NCBI GenBank assembly: GCA_039679375.1
Contig: JBDKVA010000058.1
Location: 1-15,285, forward strand
Length of the DNA stretch: 15,285 bases
Reading direction: 5' to 3'
From: JBDKVA01 sp039679375
Lineage (GTDB): Bacteria > Bacillota > Clostridia > Acetivibrionales > DTU013
A program made the translations under genes and the position numbers. Shown here piece by piece: positions 7,978-14,542 of the stretch. The notes below the pieces were generated by a model. It saw only the letters and a list, made by a program, of their open reading frames with translations. It was not told the DNA's origin and did no database searches. How positions within the stretch are numbered: the stretch's first letter is position 1; each line of letters opens with the position of its first letter.

Positions 7978-8028
7978 GAAGCAAGGGGAAGCAAAGGTAG
8001 GAAGCATGAGAACCGCCCCCCTTGCTTC
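7978..8028 (+). other. Hairpin in the nrdD-nrdG spacer
   Basis: GAAGCAAGGGG (7978-7988) is complementary to CCCCTTGCTTC (8018-8028), an 11-bp stem with a 29-base loop. A competing 9-bp pairing uses GGGAAGCAA (7986-7994) and TTGCTTCCC (8022-8030), because GGGGAAGCAA partly repeats the first arm. No T-tract follows, so it is not a clear terminator. It may be an mRNA processing or stabilising element that sets the nrdD:nrdG ratio; that is inference. Confidence 0.45.
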
Positions 8029-8066
8029 CCAATAGCAGAAATTTGAAAAACAGATGGAGAAGAAAT

Positions 8067-8576
8067 ATGGAAACAACTCTACGGATAGCAGGAATGGCAA
8101 AAGAGTCCATAGTGGACGGACCGGGCATCCGCTTTACCGTATTTACCCAAGGCTGCAACCACCATTGCACCGGATGCCACAACCCGCATACACATAATTT
8201 TGGCGGCGGCAATATGGTAACGATAGATTCCCTGATCGGGATGATGAGGAAGGATCCGCTTCTTGATGGTATTACACTAAGCGGAGGAGAGCCTTTTGAA
8301 CAGGCTGAGGCGTGCAGCGAGCTGGCGCGCAGGGCGCATGAAATGAAGCTCAATGTCATGACCTTCAGCGGTTACACTTTTGAAGAGCTTGTTGCCGGAT
8401 TTGATGAGAAACCGGGATGGAAAGCACTGCTGCACCAAACGGATATACTTGTTGACGGCAGGTTTGTATTGGAGAAAAGGAATATTCTTCTCAAGTTTCG
8501 GGGCTCTGAAAACCAGCGTCTGGTCGATGTGGGGAAGTCATTGAAGAAAGGCAGCGTAGTGCCTGCCGATTTGTAA
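8067..8576 (+). CDS. nrdG: Anaerobic ribonucleotide reductase activating protein (radical SAM)
   Basis: The 169-residue protein uses S-adenosylmethionine and a [4Fe-4S] cluster to place the glycyl radical on NrdD. The opening TLRIAGMAKESIVDGPGIRFTVFTQGC is typical of the family. The cluster motif C-x3-C-x2-C is Cys30, Cys34 and Cys37 (GCNHHCTGCHN), and the SAM-binding GGE motif is LSGGEPFEQ. ILVDGRF and KFRGSENQRLVDV near the end match NrdG. Length is normal (about 150-175). Start choice: the ATG at 8067 is preceded by GGAGA (8055-8059) 7 bases away and gives the expected N-terminus; the longer frame from 8022 would add 15 residues encoded in the spacer hairpin. It lies 119 bases downstream of nrdD, on which it acts, and is followed by a terminator. 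Confidence 0.94.
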   Translation: METTLRIAGMAKESIVDGPGIRFTVFTQGCNHHCTGCHNPHTHNFGGGNMVTIDSLIGMMRKDPLLDGITLSGGEPFEQAEACSELARRAHEMKLNVMTFSGYTFEELVAGFDEKPGWKALLHQTDILVDGRFVLEKRNILLKFRGSENQRLVDVGKSLKKGSVVPADL

Positions 8577-8636
8577 AATATATTGTGTATAGAAGAATAA
8601 CAAGGCTGAGATAAAAGCATACAAAAAGAAATGAAC

Positions 8637-8675
8637 AAACCGTGTAGATTAGACTTTTTACACGGTTTTCTTCAT
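8637..8675 (+). terminator. Terminator after nrdG
   Basis: AAACCGTGTA (8637-8646) pairs perfectly with TACACGGTTT (8659-8668), followed by a T/C-rich tract (TTCTTC). This ends the nrdJ-nrdD-nrdG cluster. Between here and the sigma gene (8676-8851) the DNA is AT-rich; TATAAT at 8718-8723 is visible without a good -35. Confidence 0.85.
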
Positions 8676-8851
8676 TAAAGGGTAGTTAAAAATAGGTGGA
8701 TAGCGGTAGGTTTGCGGTATAATATCTACTCGATATCTATTGCTAAATAATTCTGATAAAATTATTTTGTAAAATGCTGTTACATATATGAACACTTCTG
8801 TGTCTAAATGTATGTGGGGAAACGGATCCATCCCTGCAGGAGGTACTTGAC

Positions 8852-9433
8852 ATGAAGGATGCTTCGGATGATTTTCTGGTCAGGAGGGTATTGAAGGGTG
8901 AAACACAATATTTCTCCGGGCTGGTAGAAAAATACGAAAAAAGGGTATACAAAACCTGCTTCAGATTTTTGCGCAATACCGAGGATGCCCGCGATCTGTC
9001 CCAGGAGGTATTTATCCGTATTTACAATAATCTGCCTGTGTTTCATGGATTCAGCTCCTTATCTACATGGATATATAAGATAAGTGTAAATACCTGCCTC
9101 AATTATTTGAGAAAGACGGACCGCCTCGTATTGGATGCTGTGGAGTTGGACGATATGATGCTCAATACCGGGCAATCCGACAAATCATACCCAATTCATG
9201 CCGATCCGGACAGGCTCATTGAATTAATTGAGCTTTATGAGCTGCTGGATTTGAACCTGAAAAAGACAGACTCCAAAAGTAAAAGTATTTTCTCCTACAG
9301 GCTATTTCACCAGATGCCATTCAAGGACATAGCCGATAAATTGAAAATAAGCCCGGAATCAGCCAGAATGAATTATTCAAGAACAAGAAGGTCAATAAAG
9401 GAAAGTATCCGGGAATATCAGAAGGGAGAGTGA
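8852..9433 (+). CDS. ECF-type RNA polymerase sigma factor
   Basis: The 193-residue protein has the two domains of an extracytoplasmic-function (group 4) sigma factor. Region 2 covers about residues 15-88 with YEKRVYKTCFRFLRNTEDA, DLSQEVFIRIY (the core-binding/-10 recognition helix) and STWIYKISVNTCLNYLRK. A polar linker follows. Region 4 (about 130-188) holds the helix-turn-helix FKDIADKLKISPESARMNYSRTRRSIKE, which recognises the -35 element. Start choice: AGGAGG at 8838-8843 lies 8 bases before the ATG. Its stop overlaps the start region of the anti-sigma gene, so the two are co-transcribed and probably translationally coupled. It would be held inactive at the membrane by that partner and released on an envelope signal; regulon unknown. 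I could not recognise an ECF-type auto-promoter upstream. Confidence 0.93.
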   Translation: MKDASDDFLVRRVLKGETQYFSGLVEKYEKRVYKTCFRFLRNTEDARDLSQEVFIRIYNNLPVFHGFSSLSTWIYKISVNTCLNYLRKTDRLVLDAVELDDMMLNTGQSDKSYPIHADPDRLIELIELYELLDLNLKKTDSKSKSIFSYRLFHQMPFKDIADKLKISPESARMNYSRTRRSIKESIREYQKGE

Positions 9434-9438
9434 TTATA

Positions 9439-11181
9439 ATGTTGTGCAGCTCAATAGAGGAGTACTCCATACTATATATGGAAAATGATCTGGACACCAA
9501 GGCAAGAGAACATTTAGCCAGACATATTGAAAAGTGCGATAAATGCAGATTTATATTCAATCTGATAAAAGCCAATTATCATGCTGAAGAAAATGTTACG
9601 AATGCTGATAATATGGTTTCCGGAAATATGCTGGATCATATTGACAAAAACCGTTACCTGATTACCAGGAGCAGGTTCAAGCCATTCACATGGAAGAGAG
9701 TAATTCTGGTTTCACTGATTTGCACATTGTTTATCTTTGCCACAGTAAATGCGAAAAAGCTCGTCAAAACATACGGAGAGCTTGTGAATTCCTTGTTTAC
9801 AGACAGCAGGCGTTACTTCATTACTGCTCCTGCAATATTAAATGGCGACTTAAGTGATGAAGAATATGTTAAGAGCGTTTATAAGAAATACAAAACCGAA
9901 ATTGATGCCTTTGCAGATAAAATGAAGACAGCGGAGATTTCCAGACTTTCGTTTAATGAAAACGGCAAAAACTTTAAAGTGCAGATAGCAAAGGGCGTTA
10001 AGGGGAATTTTATAACTTATGGCTTTGAAGGCTACGGAACATTTCAAAATGAATTCCTGCAAAATAATTACATGAAGGAAGAAGTGAACAGCATAAAATT
10101 TGCTACTGTAGATGAACTGCTTGATGCTGCGGGACTTTGTCCTGTACCGGGATATATTCCGAAAGGGTACGGATTAAAGTACGCGAATCAGGTAAATGGA
10201 AACAAAGGCAGTACCGTGCCGGAATACATCGGATTGGCTTATGAGAAAGATAAGGGAAAATACCTTAATATTATACTTACGCGTAATAAAACAATTGCCG
10301 ACATTGCAGGTTTATCCGAAGAGCCGGAAAATGCTGCCGGATTGTCAGAGTCCGGGTCACTGTTGCGACCTGCAGCCGTAATTCGTGAGACGCTTGAGAT
10401 AAGCGGGTACCAGGCTGTCTGCAGTGAACTGGGCAAGGCGATAACAATAAGCATTTACCTGGGTGATAGTGCAAAGCTTCCGATACTGAAAGTGGAGTCG
10501 GCTTGCCTGGATAAGGAAACATTGATTATGATTGTTGAAAATATTAAGATTGCAAATTCCTCCGAAAACGAGAAGAAAGCAGATGATTATTTTCAGGGAA
10601 TAGAAGATGAAAGAATACTTGCATTTGCAAATAATTTTCTGGACGAAATTAAAGCTGGCAAAACTAAATTCAGTTTTGATGTAAGCCAAAATATAAAGCT
10701 CTATAAAGATAGTGAAAATGAAGCATATGGAATTTTATACAGCAATATCAATGATGATCAGTTGAAGTCTTTAATTCCTATAAATCTGGAGGAAGATTTG
10801 ATTGAGCGTTTTGAAGCAGCCAGTTTACAAATAACAGGATGGCCTTATACAGCGCAAAAGGTCTACAGTATCGGACTGATTAATAAAGGTGTAAAGGCAG
10901 TAAACATAAACATAGACAGGGAGATAAAACTTGCGGACAATCTTGATATGATGGATCAGATAGTATTGAGAATGCACGGTATGAAGAATGATATAAAACC
11001 TGTTTTCAACCGTTCAGGGCAATTGTACTATGTTACGGATTTGGGCGGCAGGCTTTGGAGTGTCTTTACGGTATATCCAACAACAGACGGTGTAGGACAT
11101 CAGTGTAATTTTTTCATAAACAAGTCGTCGGTTATTCCTGATGAAAACGCCTTAATGGATTTTATAAACAATCTTCATTAA
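9439..11181 (+). CDS. Membrane-spanning zinc-finger anti-sigma factor with large extracytoplasmic domain
   Basis: From ATG 9439 the product is 580 residues. The cytoplasmic N-terminus carries a ZAS-type anti-sigma zinc motif: Cys3 and H29-x3-C33-x2-C36 (HIEKCDKC). One membrane helix lies at about residues 88-105 (VILVSLICTLFIFATVNA), preceded by basic W-K-R. About 475 residues should then lie outside the membrane. Around residues 225-370, DELLDAAGLCPVPGYIPKGYG and the following strands resemble the DUF4367 sensor-like domain often attached to Firmicute anti-sigma factors; the last 200 residues I do not recognise. Start choice: GGGAG at 9424-9428 is 10 bases before ATG 9439. An in-frame GTG at 9430 would overlap the sigma stop (GTGA) but is too close to that site. 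It probably sequesters the preceding sigma factor and releases it in response to an envelope signal. Confidence 0.87.
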   Translation: MLCSSIEEYSILYMENDLDTKAREHLARHIEKCDKCRFIFNLIKANYHAEENVTNADNMVSGNMLDHIDKNRYLITRSRFKPFTWKRVILVSLICTLFIFATVNAKKLVKTYGELVNSLFTDSRRYFITAPAILNGDLSDEEYVKSVYKKYKTEIDAFADKMKTAEISRLSFNENGKNFKVQIAKGVKGNFITYGFEGYGTFQNEFLQNNYMKEEVNSIKFATVDELLDAAGLCPVPGYIPKGYGLKYANQVNGNKGSTVPEYIGLAYEKDKGKYLNIILTRNKTIADIAGLSEEPENAAGLSESGSLLRPAAVIRETLEISGYQAVCSELGKAITISIYLGDSAKLPILKVESACLDKETLIMIVENIKIANSSENEKKADDYFQGIEDERILAFANNFLDEIKAGKTKFSFDVSQNIKLYKDSENEAYGILYSNINDDQLKSLIPINLEEDLIERFEAASLQITGWPYTAQKVYSIGLINKGVKAVNINIDREIKLADNLDMMDQIVLRMHGMKNDIKPVFNRSGQLYYVTDLGGRLWSVFTVYPTTDGVGHQCNFFINKSSVIPDENALMDFINNLH

Positions 11182-11245
11182 AGACATTAGGTCATTTATT
11201 AAGACAGTTCTGGTCTATATAGAAGAACGCACAGTGCACATATAA

Positions 11246-11280
11246 AGGAGTATTTGCGGGTATGCAAATAACTCCTATTT
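11246..11280 (+). terminator. Probable terminator of the sigma/anti-sigma operon
   Basis: AGGAGTATTTGC (11246-11257) pairs with GCAAATAACTCCT (11264-11276) around GGGTAT, 12 bp with one bulged A, followed by ATTTA. It lies 65 bases after the anti-sigma stop. The T-tract is poor, so confidence is moderate. Confidence 0.55.
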
Positions 11281-11400
11281 ACTTATCATGGAATATATAC
11301 CAGAGTAAGGTTATGATCTTAATAAAAAGTTAAATTATGAAAAGATGAGGAACTTTTAAATACTCAATCAGTCTATAAGCATAAAAGGAAAACTTTCCCT

Positions 11401-11434
11401 TAATAATCCATGTAATAATCCGTGCGATTATACT
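11401..11434 (+). promoter_or_regulatory. Direct repeats and -10-like element upstream of the VIT-vWA gene
   Basis: TAATAATCC occurs at 11401-11409 and again at 11413-11421, a 12-bp period close to one helical turn. Eight bases further is TATACT (11429-11434), a good sigma-A -10 sequence lying 39 bases before the start codon. The expected -35 position (about 11406-11411) falls between the repeats and does not resemble TTGACA. This is what an activator-dependent or repressed promoter could look like; the regulator is unknown. Confidence 0.35.
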
Positions 11435-11473
11435 ATTCTTCAGGAAAAAGATTCTTAATGCGAGGTGTAAAGA

Positions 11474-13504
11474 ATGAGTAAATCAAAGAGATGGCTCTGT
11501 GCAATGATTACTGTATTTGTTCTGCTTAGCCTGCCTGTCGGTACCTATGCCGAAACAGAAAATGAAGCGGAGGATAAAACCCTTTCCCCGTACTTTTTTG
11601 TTGAGGGGGCAGACTCTTCAGTGGAACAGTTCCCGTTGAAGGAAACCAAGGTTAGCGCAGATATATGCGGCACAATTGCAGATGTTTTTGTCACCCAAAC
11701 CTATACAAATAGCGGGGAAAGTCCTATAAATGCCAGCTATGTATTTCCAGCCTCGACCAGGGCTTCGGTGCATGGAATGAAGATGGAGATAGGCGATAAT
11801 CTTGTTACAGCCAAAATAAAGGAGCGCGAAGAAGCAAAAAAGGAATTCGAGGAGGCCAAGGCCGAAGGAAAGAGCGCTTCCCTGCTTGAGGAGCAGAGGC
11901 CCAACGTTTTTTCCATGAATGTAGCTAATATCATGCCCGGGGATACTGTCCGCATCGAATTGCATTATACGGAATTGATCGAATCCGTTGACGGCACTTG
12001 CCAATTTGTTTTTCCGACAGTTGTCGGGCCCCGTTATTCAAATCAGTCAAAGGCTGGCGCGGCTGAGACGGACAAATGGGTGGAAAGCCCTTACTTAAAA
12101 GACGGCAAGACTCCTCCGGGAGAATATGATATAAAAGTCAGTCTGTCTACGGGAGTGCCTATTGAAGATATAAAATGCAGTTCGCACAAAATCAGCATTG
12201 TAAAGGAACAGGAGTCAATTGCTGAAGTCAGCCTCGCAGATAAGGAAGAATTTGCCGGCAACCGCGACTTCATCCTTGATTATAAACTGACCGGCATGGA
12301 AATCCGGAACGGGCTTATGCTTTATGAAGGCGCTGGGGAAAACTTCTTTATGCTGTCAATACAGCCACCGGAGCGTGTCAAGATCGAGGATATACCGGAC
12401 AGGGAATATATTTTTGTGCTGGATATTTCGGGTTCCATGAACGGGTTCCCCATTGATACGGCAAAGGTTCTTATAAGAAACCTCGTAAGTAATCTCAGGG
12501 AGACTGACAAATTCAATCTCATATTATTTGCAGGCGCTTCCAATATCATGTCAACCTCGTCCGTACCTGCAACTGAAGCAAATATAATAGAAGCAATAAA
12601 GCTGATCGATCAGCAGGAGGGCAGCGGCGGCACCGAGCTTTTACCGGCGCTTGAAAGAGCCCTTTCACTTCCAAAGGATGAAGATGTGTCACGAAGTGTT
12701 GTAATGATAACGGACGGATACATCGACAGCGAAAAAGCGATATTTGATTTAATCCACAACAACCTTAACAAAACCAACTTTTTCAGTTTTGGAATAGGCA
12801 GCTCGGTAAACCGTTACCTTATTGAAGGCATGGCAAAAGCCGGTTCAGGAGAACCGTTCGTGCTTACGGACCCATCCGGCGCTTCAGAAATTGCCGACCG
12901 TTTCAGAGAATACGTTCAATCACCCGTTCTGACCGATATTAATGTTCAATTTGACGGATTTGATGCTTATGATGTTGAGCCGATCACCGTTCCCAACCTT
13001 TTTGCACAAAGGCCTGTCATACTTTTTGGAAAATGGCGCGGTAACCCGTCGGGAACGATACAATTGTCGGGAAAAACCGGCAGCGGTGATTACAAGCAGG
13101 AAATGCGGGTTTCGGATACAAAATCTATGGAAAAGAACGGCGCCATAAGCTATCTTTGGGCGCGTACAAAAATTGCAAGGCTATCGGATTACGGCTTTGG
13201 GGACAGTGATGATCCGGGTATAAGAAAGGAAGTTACTTCGCTAGGTTTGGAATACAGTATGCTTACGCCGTATACTTCATTCATAGCTGTTATAGAAAAA
13301 ATCAGAAACACGGATGGTAAAAGCACGGATGTTAATCAACCATTGCCGCTGCCGCTCAATGTATCGAATCTTGCTGTCGGAAGCCCGTATACCCAGGGAG
13401 CGGAGCCCGGAATCCCGATTCTAATAGCAGGTATATTATTAATGATGATTTTCGTTTATCTAAAGCACAGAAAGAATGGGACGGTGCCGCTTAAGAATGG
13501 ATAA
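11474..13504 (+). CDS. Secreted VIT / von Willebrand factor A domain protein with C-terminal sorting-like tail
   Basis: The 676-residue protein has a signal peptide (SKSKRWLCAMITVFVLLSLP, probable cleavage after TYA, residue 26). A VIT domain (about 50-180) contains VFVTQTYTNSGESPINASYVFP, KEREEAKKEFEEAKAEGKSASLLEEQRPNVF split by the usual A/E-rich helix, and PGDTVRIELHYTE. A vWA domain (about 310-490) has the MIDAS motif D317-I-S319-G-S321 and a later D414 in MITDG, so metal-dependent ligand binding looks intact. A beta-rich region follows. The end has E-P-G just before a hydrophobic helix (about 647-663) and a basic KHRK tail, the tripartite shape of exosortase or sortase substrates; no LPXTG is present. 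GAGGTG (11462-11467) is 6 bases before the ATG. The stop overlaps the exosortase gene, suggesting this is its substrate. Ligand unknown. Confidence 0.9.
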   Translation: MSKSKRWLCAMITVFVLLSLPVGTYAETENEAEDKTLSPYFFVEGADSSVEQFPLKETKVSADICGTIADVFVTQTYTNSGESPINASYVFPASTRASVHGMKMEIGDNLVTAKIKEREEAKKEFEEAKAEGKSASLLEEQRPNVFSMNVANIMPGDTVRIELHYTELIESVDGTCQFVFPTVVGPRYSNQSKAGAAETDKWVESPYLKDGKTPPGEYDIKVSLSTGVPIEDIKCSSHKISIVKEQESIAEVSLADKEEFAGNRDFILDYKLTGMEIRNGLMLYEGAGENFFMLSIQPPERVKIEDIPDREYIFVLDISGSMNGFPIDTAKVLIRNLVSNLRETDKFNLILFAGASNIMSTSSVPATEANIIEAIKLIDQQEGSGGTELLPALERALSLPKDEDVSRSVVMITDGYIDSEKAIFDLIHNNLNKTNFFSFGIGSSVNRYLIEGMAKAGSGEPFVLTDPSGASEIADRFREYVQSPVLTDINVQFDGFDAYDVEPITVPNLFAQRPVILFGKWRGNPSGTIQLSGKTGSGDYKQEMRVSDTKSMEKNGAISYLWARTKIARLSDYGFGDSDDPGIRKEVTSLGLEYSMLTPYTSFIAVIEKIRNTDGKSTDVNQPLPLPLNVSNLAVGSPYTQGAEPGIPILIAGILLMMIFVYLKHRKNGTVPLKNG

Positions 13505-14294
13505 AGTAACTTTCTTTAAAGTGAAGTCTTTTATAAAAAAATATGGTATGTTCTATGCAATTGGCTTTATTATTGCTTTCGCATTTAAATACTATTACAG
13601 TATTGCAGATGCTGACAGCCTCGACTGGATTCTTGCACCCACTGCACGGTGGGTGCAGTTCCTGTGCGGGATACCTTTTGAAAAAGAACAGTACATCGGG
13701 TATGTTAATCATGAATATCAGTTTATCATTGCCCCCGCATGCGCAGGCATGAATTTTATGATAATAGCCTATTCTACCCTTGTTTGCTCTTTTATCAACC
13801 GCATGACCACAGTGAAAAGCAGATGGTTGTGGATGGTTTTATGCCTTGTAATTTTATATCCGTATACTATACTGGTAAACAGCCTGAGAATCATTCCTTC
13901 AATTTACCTGCTCCGGCTTGATATATACGGCGGATGGATAACACCTGAAAGGATACACACAATTGAAGGTACATCAGTCTATTTTGCTTCACTTTTATTT
14001 CTGTACTTTATTGTTGATGAAGTTTTACAACACTTTGCAACGGCATCCGGCAAGAACATGCGTACCGTAAAATCGCCCATACATGTTCTTTACAAATATA
14101 TTATCCCTGTATTCCTGTATTTTGCAGTAACTCTGGGAGTACCGTTTTTAAACGGTGCATTTACGGATAACAGGATAGAATTTCTTGAACATGCTGTTAT
14201 AATTACAGTTGTTTGCTCTATAATCATTCTATTAATGTGTCTTGTGCTTACTGCAAAAAAACATTTTGCAGAGAAAGTTTTTAGCAAGTCATAG
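13497..14294 (+). CDS. Exosortase-family membrane protein
   Basis: From ATG 13497 the product is 265 residues with about seven or eight hydrophobic helices. The three exosortase active-site residues appear in the expected order and settings: Cys82 in APACAGMNFM, Arg131 in NSLRI (with N128), and His154 in RIHTIEGTSVYF. Exosortases (EpsH/Xrt) are membrane cysteine transpeptidases that recognise PEP-CTERM-like tails, cleave them and pass the protein on for surface attachment. The gene overlaps the VIT-vWA gene by 8 bases (ATGGATAA), so it is translationally coupled to its likely substrate. An upstream in-frame ATG at 13476 would add MGRCRLR; neither start has a strong ribosome binding site. By gene context it resembles the XrtK/XrtN kinds of dedicated exosortase, but I cannot assign a subfamily without a profile search. 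No polysaccharide-synthesis genes, common near other exosortases, are in view. Confidence 0.82.
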   Translation: MDKVTFFKVKSFIKKYGMFYAIGFIIAFAFKYYYSIADADSLDWILAPTARWVQFLCGIPFEKEQYIGYVNHEYQFIIAPACAGMNFMIIAYSTLVCSFINRMTTVKSRWLWMVLCLVILYPYTILVNSLRIIPSIYLLRLDIYGGWITPERIHTIEGTSVYFASLLFLYFIVDEVLQHFATASGKNMRTVKSPIHVLYKYIIPVFLYFAVTLGVPFLNGAFTDNRIEFLEHAVIITVVCSIIILLMCLVLTAKKHFAEKVFSKS

Positions 14295-14344
14295 AAACAG
14301 TAGTATTTTACAATTCTATTGCTCATTATATACTAATCAGCATT

Positions 14345-14463
14345 ATTGCAATTTGTACAGTTATGTTTTATTCTTAAATGGGCAGAAAAAAATATAAAAA
14401 ATATTAGAAAAATATGGAACATATATGAAACTGAACCAGTCTAAGCTCAGGATTGCAATTTGT
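14345..14463 (+). repeat. 12-bp direct repeat in the exosortase-ABC gap
   Basis: ATTGCAATTTGT occurs at 14345-14356 and 14452-14463 in the AT-rich 248-base gap 14295-14542. Each copy contains TTGCAA. The first is followed 17 bases later by TATTCT (14369-14374) and the second 15 bases later by TATAAC (14474-14479), so each could be a -35 region of a promoter for the ABC gene, or the repeat could be an operator. Chance repetition in AT-rich DNA is also possible. Confidence 0.3.
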
Positions 14464-14542
14464 TTGTACCAATTATAACTTAAAAGCTTAGCAGACTTAT
14501 CAGTAAATTATTGGCATAATAACAAAGGAGCTTGAGTATAAC

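Noticed and set aside
8022..8066. Upstream ATG at 8022 as the nrdG start
   Set aside because: The extra 15 residues are encoded partly by the spacer hairpin, are not typical of NrdG, and ATG 8067 has a better ribosome binding site.
13330..13504. VIT-vWA protein as a classical sortase (LPXTG) substrate
   Set aside because: No LPXTG-like motif precedes the C-terminal helix and no sortase gene is in the window; the neighbour is an exosortase-type enzyme.
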